This document shows positions 52,709 to 64,000 of a stretch of 64,000 bases of DNA, in pieces. Position 1 is the first letter of the stretch. Each line of letters opens with the position of its first letter. The notes under the pieces were generated by a model, which did no database searches, had not been told where the DNA came from, and saw only the letters and a list, made by a program, of their open reading frames with translations. Made by a program: the position numbers and the translations under genes. Origin of the DNA: Schistosoma mansoni (Eukaryota > Platyhelminthes > Trematoda > Strigeidida > Schistosomatidae); NCBI RefSeq assembly GCF_000237925.1, contig NW_017385987.1:1240001-1304000 (forward strand), in the 5' to 3' direction.

Positions 52709-55700
52709 CCTGAAAAGCCTATCTTACTCCCTTGTACAACTCTTAAGGAACTACTATTAAATCATGTAAAGTGCACCAGTTTTGAATATCATGAGAGAGT
52801 AAAATTTCATAAGATGATTTGTCAAAATAACCAAAAGGTTAGGAAATTCATCCTTGAATTGAAAAGACAAGCTGCCAAATGCAATTTTAGTGGTCAACTT
52901 CACGTATAGATGAGATCGATTAATTGCAGGATTTAGCATACCAAGTCTGGAAAAAGAGCTGTTAAGAATGCCGAACTGTTCCTTTCAAGATACTAGAACT
53001 GTATGTATTAACTACGAAGCAGTGAATGAACTAGATATTCAATTGATGAAAATTTGTATTACTTTGCTCAGTCGTCCTGATGAAATACAATCTCAGGGTC
53101 GATCGAATTTGCGTTTGTTTAATCATGATTTCTATTCTCGTGGGAATATGAAAGGTGATTCGGTAGGACTAAACCATACTGCCGAACCAATCAGAAGCTT
53201 TCGTGGGTTTTCAAGGTCACGGCGCTAAGTTCGGAGCCATATGGATGTGTTCATGTACCGTATGTACTATGATTTTAGAACTTCTTAACCTATATCTGAC
53301 TTTGAGAAGTTTTTGACTCATGTAAAAGAAGAGGTTCCACTTTAATTCTTTGGTTTTGTATAATAAATTTTTACTGTACACTAACTGTCTTCTGATTGGC
53401 TAATATTTCTCAAGGTCGTTTAAGATTCGTTCAAAGGTCGGCAGTATAGTTTAGTCCTACCCAAAACTGCTGTTCACTTTACTTCAAGTATTACTAAGTC
53501 TTGTAACCTAAATCCAAATAATTCGGCTGTTCCTAATGATCATTTATCTTAATCCAGCACTTCGAAAGGGAATGTTCATATTCAAAAGCGATTATATACA
53601 TCCCTTGGTTCATTTCACGACTTCATTATGGACACAGGTAGTATAGAGTCCATTATTTCATTCAAGAACTTGAATCTTTAGATCCTAATGTTATGGTAAG
53701 ATCTACTGAGGTCTCAGTACTGGGGATTACTTGATACAGACTGCCCATACGAGGATGTTGTGAATTGCTAATAAGAGATGATAATTCTTCATATATACCT
53801 TGTGAATTTTTAGTTAGTGAAACAGGAATGTCAATACTGGGTTTAAAAAATTCTGAAAAGGCTGAAGGTGGAATTTTCTTCACTGATTTCTACAGAGAAT
53901 TCTGATGATTTACTTAAAGATTTGATAGCTGTGTGTGCCAAGTGTAGTGGAGGTATGAAAATTCAGCCAATAAAACTTTAAGTACAGGGTGATCCGGTCT
54001 TTCTTAAAAGACGAATAATTCTTTATGGTCTTCGAGAAGCAGTACATAAGTCACTGAACAATTTGTGTGCGAAAGGTATAATTAAACCGATTCAGTCCTC
54101 AGCATGTGTTACTCATATTGTTACGCCATTGAAGTCGGATGGCAAGACCCCTAGAATATGTGGTGATTATAGATTAACACTGAACTCCCGTTTGTTGAGG
54201 CAAATATGCACGACGATGGAGGCTGTAGATATTCTAAATCTTCAAATTCCTTTAGATCAATCTTCATCTATTTTCACAACAATTAACATTTCTTTTGGTT
54301 TGTTTAGATACAACTTCATTCCATTTGGTCTTAGTTGTTCTCCAGCCATATTTCAGGAAGTTATGAATAAGGTAGTCAGTGATATTGAAGTTTACCAAGA
54401 TGAGTTCATCGTTAATGGAGCTGATAAAGTAGTTCATGACCAGAGACTTATTGCTTTATTGCGTCGTTTAATTGAGAAAAATATTACAGTGAATCCAAAT
54501 AAGTGTTCATTTTGTGTATCTAATTTGAATGCCTTGAATACATAGTTGATGGTAATGGTTTTAGACCAGATATGAAACGACTAGCTCCACTGACAAATAC
54601 ACCGACTCCCAAAAATCTCACCGAATTACGTTCACTAGTGGGTGCTCTTCAGTACTATCCTCGTCTTATTCCTAATTTTTCTTGTCGTGTCAACGGTTTA
54701 TTTAATATTTTGACATCCGATTCGTTCAAATGGGGTGAGAAACAAGAGTCATGCTTACGAAGTCTGCTAAAGTTTCTTCAAAGTGATGCTATTCTTCGAA
54801 CTTACTCACCCAGTGTACATTCTGTATCTATTACTGTGGGTATTGATGCAGTTTTGGCGCTAGTTATTTATGTTTTACACAAACTTACTGTTACTAAACA
54901 AGGTTATTCGCAAACTCAACGAGAACTAGCTGTATTTTGGGTTGTTAAAAGGCTTCATAAATATTTATTTGGAAAGGAGTTTACCATTGTTACTGATCAT
55001 GAAGCTTTAAAGTTCATTTATCATCCTGAAAAATCCTTAGCACGTTCCTCAGCAGCTATGGTTCAACGATGGAGTATTGCTTAGAGTGCCTATGACTATA
55101 CAGTTCAGCACAGGAGTGCTAAACAAACTCAACACGTTGACTACATTTCTCGACAATCATTACAAGATCGGTTTGTTGTTCCTCATTCATTATGCAAACC
55201 TGTCCTTGATCTTAATAGTGGATATCTAGGTGTTGGGAAAATGAAGTTCCCGGCAAGACTCACATATTGGTGAGTGGCCAGAGATAAATGCAGATATATG
55301 TCGTACAGCGAACGATTGTGAGAAATGTCATAAGCTAAAAAGTCAGCCTTCGAAGTGGACTCCATGGCCAATATCGTCTGAGGCCTGGCAGAAAATCCAT
55401 GCAGACTATTGTGGTCCATTTCTTAGCAAATACTATGCACTTGTAGTTATTGATTCTTTTTCTAAGTGGCCTGAAGTTTTTTCCACAATCCAAGCATTGA
55501 GGAAGGTGTTAAGTCGAGAAGGGGTTCCCATGGTGTTAGTGACTGATAGTGGCTCTCATTTTGCTGCGGATTCAGTCACTAATTTGTCGAATAGTATAGG
55601 GTGCAGATATCTGTTTACTGCCCCCAGACACCCTTGTTCTAATGGTCAGGCAGAAAACTTTGTCAGGACATTGAAAATTGCTATTTATTCTATTGCTGCT

Positions 55701-56570
55701 TCAACATTTAGTGAACTGGAGAGGGGAGTAGATACATTTTTACTGAAATATAGAAATGCTAAACATTCTGTGACGAAAAAAAATTTATCAAAGCTATTAA
55801 AAGGAATTCTCCGTTCGAATATGAGGTGTTTGGAGTCTGCAGAAGTTACATAATATCGTGGGGATGATCTTCGACCAGCCACGGGGGTCGTGGTGAAGAA
55901 TGCTGGAAAATCTATGGTGCGAATTCTAGATATCAATGACTTGAGTATACACAACCGACACGTTGATCAAATACAATCCCTGAACACAGGTGAGTCTGTT
56001 CCAATTTCGGCTATAATTCTAATACTAACGAGTGCATTCTAGCTAATACAGAGTCTATATTCAATACACTTCCGAAGGTGCATCTACTCCTTGTGTTCTA
56101 CCAAATTCTAACCTTTTGAATTCTTCATGTCCCTATTCTTTTTCTCTTTCCAAATTTATTTCACTGGATTATACTCCTTCAATAACATCTTCAAACCCTA
56201 AGCTTTCACATAATGTTTATACTCTTACTACTTCTACCAATATAGGATTTGAATCGACAACTTCATCTCTGTGCTAATTTGGTATGGCAACTGGAACTGA
56301 TGTACGTACGTACGAAGTTCTACGTTGTGACTGACTTCCGAAAAAATGTAGGATGAACTTAAGAAGACGTACAATCGATTACAGACACACCATTTTGAGC
56401 TGTGGTGTTTGAGTGAACCAACGATTCCCTTGTATTGATGACTGTTTTGATTTTGAGTTCCAAATACAGTACAATCGTTCGTGCTTATCTAATACTTCTT
56501 GATTAAATTGCGTTATTGCTGGGATTACTAGTTTATACTATAATTCAAATACTTCTGATTATTACAGTCT
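52709..56570 (+). mobile_element. Gypsy-type LTR element remnant, gag to 3' LTR
   Basis: The parts are in the usual Gypsy order: gag-related sequence, a protease with DTGS (about 53630), reverse transcriptase (about 53990-54545), RNase H (to about 55080), integrase (about 55250-55850), and a 3' LTR whose recognisable part is about 56430-56570. The RT-RNase H-integrase order identifies Ty3/Gypsy. It is broken, with roughly ten or more lesions, and its LTR parts have diverged from those at 49750, so it is not young. Treated as a fossil. Confidence 0.85.
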
Positions 56571-56574
56571 TCCA

Positions 56575-59460
56575 AAACAGTGACTCACCCTTCTCACTTG
56601 CAATTGACATATCCCTCCATGAGTCATTAACTTTATTATGAATGTTTGCTTCTTACTGTCTTGACTGGTTAGTTTTTCTACGAATGACTTCCACAATCAT
56701 GAAACTTAATCATAGTCACTTAGCCCTGTCTTCCGACCATAAGGAACACTCACCCAAGTTGTCTTTGTGGTAAACGATCAATACATTAACTTTATAGTTA
56801 AATATTTTATGTCGTGTTTTAAACCTATAATAATAATACACCATACTTGTTGGTAGAACATGCATGTTCTACCAACAAGTGTAAGATACAGACCTCCAAT
56901 CAACTGCCCATTAGGATGGAAAATAGCTGAGCAAAGTGGAAGAAAAATGGTTCATCTAATGATAACGGACGCACATTACAAGATCCGCAAATACCAACAT
57001 GTCATAGAAGACCAAAAGAGGAAGCTACAACAGACACATCATACTACGTACTTCAAATTAGAGTTCTTGATTGTGTCTTGTCGAAGTTCTAGACTCAACG
57101 GGATTAGTTTTATTTCTTTGTATTATCCAAAATTTAAAAAATTTGTTCAATTTCCCTTGGCCGTTATTCCGCTTTTGTTGTAATTGAGGGTCATTGAACC
57201 ATTATTATTAGTGTATTTGTATTAATTGTATCATATTTATGATAGTTGAGACGCGTTCATACCATTTGGAACATTCCTAATTTGGATAAATAGCAGTTCG
57301 CGATATATCTGCGTTTCACATATCAGCGCGTCATTTGTATTGGTCTGTATATCTGTACTAGAAGTCTCACTAGCCCTGATCGGTCTGTGACTGATAAAAC
57401 TTTGGCACAGATACAGCCCACCCACTTGGTTCCCACTAAATCGCACCATCTACACCGACGTAGTGTCCATCGGCTAATCAAGGAGCAAAAATGCCAAGCA
57501 ACACCGCCGTATTGCTTTACGATGACAAAATATGACGTGCGAGAGTACAATACATGAGTAGGCTGTAAGTATTTAGCTATGTCTTTACAGCACCGTTCGC
57601 TTATGGTGGAAGTACTGAGGAAATAAAGTTGAAGTCCCGTGTAGGGTACCAGGCAAAGATAGCAAATCTATTAATAAGGTTGTGATTCTCAACATAATAC
57701 GCCAATCTGAGAATATACTATGCATGACCATCTATTGCTTATTTCAATGTTCAATACTGTCCGATAGCGAAACAGTTGGGAATAACTTAGGAACAGACTG
57801 TTCATGAGAGAGAGCTAAGTCATTAACTGTTGCTCTGTACAGCACCAGGAAATGAAAGATTTCTCGCTGGAGCTCGCTCAAATGGAACCGGCATACACTC
57901 ATGTCAAGTCCTGTGGTGATCATGGTCGTCAACTGTTGTAACCCTTCTTCAGGTTCACAATGCGTTTTCCTACAATCTCAAAGTACCTAGTACCATGTCC
58001 TATTATATAGGTCTACGCTATAAAAATCCACATTGGGTAAATTGATGTTTAGTCACTGATTTATCATGTACTATATCGTATTAGTCTGATTAGCAAGTTC
58101 AAGATATTTCCTTGGTTTAATTTAGCGCAACAGATGGAGAAAAATGTTTCGATCGAAATCTTTAGTCTAGATACGTACTTTTACTCAACCAAACTTTATT
58201 TTCGACACAGAATTTTTTAGCAGGCAACTAGGCATTCAATTAGTCCTTTAATATACTCAATTATTCTGACTGTAATACAGGTCATGTAAGTTAGCGAAAT
58301 CTTATCAAACCTGTCAAATTATTGAAATTCCCTTTCAAGCTAGTTAAAAAATAAAGCCACATGAAAACATTAATGTACTATGAAATGTGATTAACAGTAC
58401 AATGGGGATCAATCAAACTAGTTATGCAAAATAAATACCATGAACAGAGATCCAGAGTGCAAATATTAATAATTCTTTTGTGACAACTCCACAAACTGCC
58501 TGACCTTGAGTAAGGATGACTAGATTCGTGATCACAAAATGTCATAGTTGCACAAGACTAAAGTGACTAATTATATTTTAATTTAATAAATTGGCATATT
58601 TTCTACTTATTACTAGGCTTCTGAGATAAAGTTCGTATGCAATCAACTTTTAACCATTTTATGATGTATTTTTAAATTGTTGGTATCCATTGACTCGGAT
58701 ACACCAATTTTCTCATTCCAAACGTTTTATAAAAATTTACACAAACATACCAAACAGTGTCTACTTATAGTGCATTAACATGTCCTAACTCCTTTTGAAT
58801 TACGACTCTGAATACACAGACAATCTTCATCTATCACACTGAGTGTTTTAAAGTTCATGGAACTTTACTTTTAATTCCAATGTTTAAATACCATAGGATG
58901 AAGACGAGAAATAACCATTCTTATCCTTTGCATTTATAACCCCGTATACATATTATCATAGCATATGAAGGCGGTCCCGCCAAGCGAAGTTGAAATGCAT
59001 TTAACTTATTCTGAGTTTCTAATTTACAGTTACAGAGAAAATCTGATCTCCAAGCACTTAAGGGTTTTCAAACTAAATATTTATATCGTTAACAACTGCC
59101 TAAAATGTAACTCATATATCAACAGGTAGTCTTTATCCCCAAACCATGTCTTCTCATTATCACTTCCACAAAAACGCCGTAGAGTCAACTGATCGCAAAC
59201 AGAATACTTGAATCAAGAATACGGAAGGTAAAAATGGAAATAAATAATTAGTAGCAAGAAATTAATGTAGAATGCGATCAACTTAAATCTGAAATACATT
59301 AAGTACAAATAAAAATAATTTGTGTATTTGTTAGAAAAACAGTAGCTTCTAAAACTGGTAGAGAAAATATATTTCCTAGAAAGTAAGTAGTTGTCTCTTT
59401 ATAAAAATTATGAATGAGATAAACGATTGTACTGAAATTGACACCAGTAAGAATAACCTA
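56575..59460. other. Spacer with a perfect palindrome and an unassigned block
   Basis: 57240-57660 and 57740-57960 are less AT-rich and may be old repeats. ORFs at 56860-57183 (plus) and 57237-57550 (minus) have no recognisable domain. 58000-59460 is AT-rich and includes the 3' flank of the zinc-finger gene, in which no clear AATAAA was found. Confidence 0.4.
56845..56880. repeat. Perfect 36-bp palindrome
   Basis: Two 18-base arms (56845-56862 and 56863-56880) are exact reverse complements with no spacer; the centre reads AACATGCATGTT. Confidence 0.95.
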
Positions 59461-59468
59461 CAGCAACT

Positions 59469-60347
59469 TTAGTCATTTGCGTTTTTTGTCTGAGAAGAAA
59501 TAACATGTTGTAAAGACTGTGGAAGTATAGCGCGTAATTCTTCTTTACATACTGTTCTCGTCAATTCAAGTAGATCTTTCTCTTTTAAAGAATATTTTGA
59601 CTGTGCATTGTTACAACTGCTTTCTACGTGTGCCGATGAATCCCCGTTTACACTCAATAAAAGTGATAGTATTTGCGTCAAACAGAGTCGACGCAGTAAA
59701 TGTATAATATCGTTGCCATCATCAGTACGAAACTGAGGAACGACATTACTGGTATTTTTATCAGATGAGTGAGAATTGTCGGAACTCATAGATGATGACT
59801 GACCGTAATCTCCCACCAATCTTTCTAAAACTTCTTGATTACCTGTGGGCCCCTTTTCTAGAGTGACATGCGATTCCCTTTGTGTGTTTACGGAGCTCAA
59901 CTGACGACCACACATCTTATTATGCTTCTTACCAGCAAGATGAGCCTCTTTGGCTTGAACAGACGACAAATTTATTTGGCAAATATCGCAAAACAAGCGT
60001 GACTGAATATTCTCGCTAACTGTACCGACATCGTCATTAGAAGGAACTTTGGCAGTTAATTTGGATTTCTGCTCATGTTCTACGGATGAAAAATGTTCGA
60101 GGAACTGTGGCTTTGATGCAAACCATTTGTCACACAGACCACAAAAACACAAATCATCTGTTGCCGTACTTTTTAACAGTCTATTATCATTTTGGCTTGA
60201 ACAAGGTAAAGATACATCTTTACTCAAACTCGGTGAGCTTATCGAACTACTACAATCCACATTTAATATATGATGCCAAAATTCGTCATCTGTCTCGAAT
60301 GTAACACGACACCCAAAACATCTTCGAGCTTCTACTACATCCGTCAT
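59469..60347 (-). CDS. C2H2/U1-type zinc-finger protein, single exon
   Basis: 292 residues, MTDVVEARRCF to TKNAND. Finger 1 is atypical (C10, C13, then H25/H26). Finger 2 is C69, C72, H85, H91 (C-x2-C-x12-H-x5-H). Finger 3 is C120, C123, H136, H142 with the same spacing, in CDICQINLSSVQAKEAHLAG, typical of the U1/matrin-like class that often binds RNA or dsRNA. Residues 180-200 are Ser-rich. A leucine-rich stretch (HLLRRLCLTQILSLLLS) and a helical C-terminus follow. The ATG has A at -3, and a TTGATTTTAG acceptor-like sequence lies about 12 bases upstream, so a non-coding 5' exon is possible. Codon use and length are consistent with a real gene; function beyond nucleic-acid binding is unknown. 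Further 3' exons cannot be excluded. Confidence 0.8.
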   Translation of the reverse strand: MTDVVEARRCFGCRVTFETDDEFWHHILNVDCSSSISSPSLSKDVSLPCSSQNDNRLLKSTATDDLCFCGLCDKWFASKPQFLEHFSSVEHEQKSKLTAKVPSNDDVGTVSENIQSRLFCDICQINLSSVQAKEAHLAGKKHNKMCGRQLSSVNTQRESHVTLEKGPTGNQEVLERLVGDYGQSSSMSSDNSHSSDKNTSNVVPQFRTDDGNDIIHLLRRLCLTQILSLLLSVNGDSSAHVESSCNNAQSKYSLKEKDLLELTRTVCKEELRAILPQSLQHVISSQTKNAND

Positions 60348-60349
60348 TT

Positions 60350-63065
60350 CTACAGTACTAAAATCAATAGGAGTAAAATAGAATTACAACCCTTTACGCT
60401 TAGAACATAGTTTAAACATAAAATCTTAAAAACGCTTAACATAAGTGTTTAATTACAAACTTTCACCGGTGTAAATGGAATGTAACATATAGTTATTTTT
60501 ATTTATCCATTTATGGTTCCTCTATATTTTTTATGTAACTCTGTTTGATTACATGCACATCTTTTACTGACTATAAAATAACGGATTTGTTAAGTTGTTT
60601 AGTGTTATTACTTCTAATAAGGCAACGAAAAACAACCAGCTTTTGTATATGTAAAAAATTTCAGGATATTTATTCAGCATGCATCATAAGATGACGGGAC
60701 AATCGACTACTAAAGTATCGGAATGAGTTTATTTGAAAGTTTATTTGATTGAAGCCGTTGAACAGTTTATCTTTCATATGTAATCTGTAACATAACAAAT
60801 ATCACAAGACAACAGCTGGTTGCATATTAGGTGATTAATATATTAATTTCACAAAATCATGACTATAGGTTACTCCCCGAATAAAACTAATCTTGTACAA
60901 ATAAATAGGACCACTTTAAACACAGGACCCAAAATTATGGTGAACTCAGCTATTTGAATTCAAATTATAAATATGTTTCATATTTTATCCAAGGTCCCGA
61001 GCTGACCAAAACGCCTACTTTAAGAAAAATAATAACAGGGCACAAGAACGCTTGATAGAGCATGTCTTTTGCTTCAATTAATTCCGAACGTACCATTAGA
61101 TGATCCTGTTTATAGCGACTGTCTGACTAATTTGATAAGACTATGTATAAAGTGTTTGGAGCTGTACGCTATCAACTCTTAGCTCCGATTATCAGATTGT
61201 CTTAATCTCACCCTTACGTTATTTCTGATTATTGTCCATTGCCTTCGTTATTACATGTAAGTGCATTCTATGCGTTTACTGAGTCGCCGAATTACTTTTT
61301 CTCTTCCAGATAATTTTATATACGGCTCTTTACACTCCCCCAGGACACAAGATAACTTAGGACTGGACGAAAGCCTACCAAAAGCTGAAAGTTCTACTTA
61401 TAATGTCTCAGTGATTAAAGTTTAGGTTGGTAGACAGCAAAAAATGCCCTTAAATAGTTTAGGCAATCAATACATGACAGGAAGCAGTACATGTTACTTC
61501 GAAATTGGCGATTACCTCATCATTTAGTCTATACTCACAATGAATAAGAACTTAGTGTAAGCTATAGCTAAAATAATATCAAAGCAGTATGACGCTATGA
61601 GCCTCTAAGGGCACATTCACAGGAAAATACTAACATATACGGCACTGGTAAGATCTAAACTACGAAACGTGTATAGGCTAAAACTGTTTTAAAGTAAACT
61701 GGAACCTCCCAAAACATATTTAGAGAACTGCTGTATGTGTAATTTCCGAGATGATATTATTAGGGATAAGTTCGGAAATTAAGCCACGTTGTCATAAACT
61801 ATCATACTTCAGGCGAGACTATAATTTATGAACGAACAAATCAGATTTACGACAACAGGTCTTGAATTTTAGAGCGAAATTGATTCATCCATTTGGCTAA
61901 ATAGAGTTTTGGCATAACAGCCGATGTTAGTTCGTGATGAAAACCTCAAATCTAATTGCTAACCCTAACCATCAACTGTAAGTAATCTTAATTCCTCACA
62001 CTGGTTTATAACCCTGATTTGGCTGTAGTATGTACGTGGACATTCTCAAGGTGTTTTTAGGATCGCTCGAAGGTCGTCCATAAATTATGGTCTCACCAGA
62101 CTCCATAGTAGTACTCAGGACGCCAGAAAACCTCCAACTTAATCTACTTTTCCTTTGAAATAGACAAAATAGCTCACAGGACTTAGTAGGCTAATTGAAA
62201 AATCAAGAGAAAAGAAATATTTTCTACTAACTATAATCTTTGATCTTGGGTCAAAACAAGTGGACATCTGAAGTAGGACTAATTGTTAAGTAGCTCCGCG
62301 TATTTCCTGTATTTAACTTTACGTTTTACATACTGATTGGCCGACCATCGTCAGCGTCTAATCCCACAAAATTACGATCATTCCAACCAACCTATTACAA
62401 AAACATGTCACTCCTTGGCATTTCAACGCTTTTTTACAATGAGAGAATACATACCGGAGTGTGACATATAAAAACCAATGTAAGTCCTTAATATAATACA
62501 CGCGAGACAAATCTGTGGTACATTTAGGGTATGCATATTATCATGGTGGTAGTTAGATCTAATTACCAAGACATCGAAAAATAACAACTATCCATCGCTT
62601 GTATTTGAGTCAGTTAACCAAAACTTCCTAAGCCTTAACAATGCTTACCCACCAACACTCCCAGCGTTGAAGGAAAGCCAATATACTAACCAAGTCCTTA
62701 GAGGGACTACTGTCAGCTTTCGACCATGAAACGTTCACGCGCCTCTAAACAACACGTTCAACATTTCAGTCTTCAGTAATGAAGTTCGAAGGTCAATCGA
62801 TCTCTACTAATCCTTGCAATTCGTAATGCCGTGAAGGTCCGATCTCACTTTGAATACATCATCAGGTGCTGATATTATGTAGTCTAGCAAAGATTCCCAG
62901 TAATTAACTACTCAGTGAGAGAAACGGAACTCCAGACGTAAACGATTTTATCTCGGCTTTTGAACCTCCTTAGAATATCCTCTCATATGATCAGTCCGAG
63001 ATTAAAAGAAGAAAATAAGACTTGTTATTACCGAATTCGTTGTCCAGTATACGGTTAACCAGTAT
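60350..63065. other. Spacer upstream of the zinc-finger gene
   Basis: Mixed AT-rich sequence. 61900-62120 holds an unassigned block, part of which (about 62046-62096) resembles 53410-53460. No gene recognised. Confidence 0.4.
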
Positions 63066-63069
63066 CTGA

Positions 63070-63935
63070 TCATCTTGTAGCCTGGGGACTCCGCCAATAG
63101 CTCTCTTAGAGTTACTGCCGGTCCCAAGCCCGGCTAAAGGAAGGGGTGTGGGCATGGGGTTAGAGACCCCATCCCGTAGAAAAACTAAATCGCTAAAAAA
63201 CGCTAACCAGAAAAAATAACTGAAACCATTTAAACTCTATCCTGGGAGTTAGAGGAAGAATTATGACGCCTCATGATGGAAGACGAGATTTTTCGGCTAA
63301 CAACCGGAGCAACAGTTTTTATAGGTACATGGAACGTCCGAACAATGTGAGAGACCGAAAAGGTCAGTTAAATAGCGACGGAAATGAGGAGATACAAATT
63401 GGCAGTACTCGGAGTCAGCGAAAGCCGTTGGACACAAGCTGGACAACAAAGGCTAGGTACGGGAGAGATGCTGCTGTACTCCGGTCACGAGGGGAAAAAT
63501 GCTCCACACACTCAGGTAGTTGCTCCGGAGAAGCATGAAATGCACTCATAGGATGGGAGTCTCATGGATCCAGGATAGTCAAAGCATCGTTCAAAACAAA
63601 GAAGGAGGCGATCACAATGGATGTTATTCATTGTTATGCACCCACCAACGATAGCAACGACGACGATAAAGATCAGCTTTACTAGTGATTGCAATGAATC
63701 ATAGCTAATTGCTCAAGAAGAGACCTCACCATTCTGATGGGAGATCTAAATGCTAAAAACGGAGCGGACAACACAGGATATGAAGATATAATTGGACGAC
63801 ATAGACTAGGAGATAGAAATGAAAATGGGGGGAGATTTAAAAAACTATATGCATTCAACAAATTTGTTATGAGCGGCACGATATTCCCCCACAAACGTAT
63901 ACACAAAGGTACATAAACCTCCCCAGACCACACCA
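63070..63935 (+). pseudogene. RTE (SR2-type) leader and endonuclease fragment
   Basis: The leader (TTACTGCCGGTCCCAAGCCC, then ACCCCATCCCGTAGAAAAAC) is followed, across several frames, by TVFIGTWNVRTM-like, RRYKLAVLGVSESRWTQAG-like, MDVIHCYAPTND-like and LTILMGDLNAKNGADNTGY-like segments. These are the APE endonuclease of RTE elements, including the GDLN motif near 63740. Sequence similarity is lost after FPHKRIHKGT near 63915, so the reverse transcriptase is missing. It is broken by several frameshifts and stops, and the ORFs reported here on both strands are mostly out of the true frame. Confidence 0.85.
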
Positions 63936-63939
63936 CATT

Positions 63940-64000
63940 TTTTTCCTTTTAAATAAATATTATTCTTAAGATTACGAAGTTTTGGATTAAGACAATAATT
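63940..64000. other. AT-rich end of window
   Basis: Nothing recognised. Confidence 0.4.

Noticed and set aside
1-64000. CRISPR arrays, bacterial operons, rRNA genes
   Set aside because: No regularly spaced direct repeats, no ribosomal RNA sequence, and the genome is clearly metazoan.

Overview
The window looks like a piece of a schistosomatid (blood fluke) genome. The evidence is very AT-rich spacer, hammerhead-bearing SINEs of the Sm-alpha type, RTE elements of the SR2 type ending in GTAA repeats, CR1-clade LINEs and degraded Gypsy-type LTR elements. I cannot fix the species. Two 200-base N runs (22884-23083, 25160-25359) mark assembly gaps.

Host genes are few, and both I can support lie on the minus strand. 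The main one is a four-exon gene (CDS 26398 down to 18560) assembled by eye from splice sites and phases. It encodes a predicted 333-residue bHLH protein of the Hairy/E(spl) (Hes) type, with a C-terminal WRPY in place of the usual WRPW. Three of its exons are too short to show as conspicuous ORFs. The second is a single-exon ORF at 59469-60347 encoding a 292-residue C2H2/U1-type zinc-finger protein.

Most other recognisable sequence is repeats. From 0 to 18 kb there are fragments of SINEs and RTE elements in AT-rich spacer. From 18 to 26.4 kb lies the Hes-like gene, whose introns hold several SINEs and both gaps. From 26 to 39 kb there is mostly unassigned sequence with a solo LTR (32512-32862, 5-bp target duplication) and other LTR remnants. 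From 39.8 to 46.7 kb lies a nearly full-length but broken CR1-type LINE, split by a second CR1-type LINE in the opposite orientation. From 47 to 56.6 kb there are LINE remnants and a mosaic of broken Gypsy elements carrying a CR1 insertion. From 56.6 to 63 kb there is spacer plus the zinc-finger gene, and an RTE endonuclease fragment begins at 63.07 kb.

The most interesting signal is two SINE-like families that both join a tRNA-like (box A/box B) segment to a hammerhead ribozyme. Family A is the known Sm-alpha type. Family B, which I do not recognise by name, has a different stem I and stem III but almost the same stem II. It often occurs as two inverted arms, so a ribozyme-strand arm and its complement face outward in one insertion. 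One family B copy (25415-25472) keeps the whole catalytic core. One family B insertion (4163-4444) has a 14-bp target duplication, and a related empty site lies elsewhere in the window.
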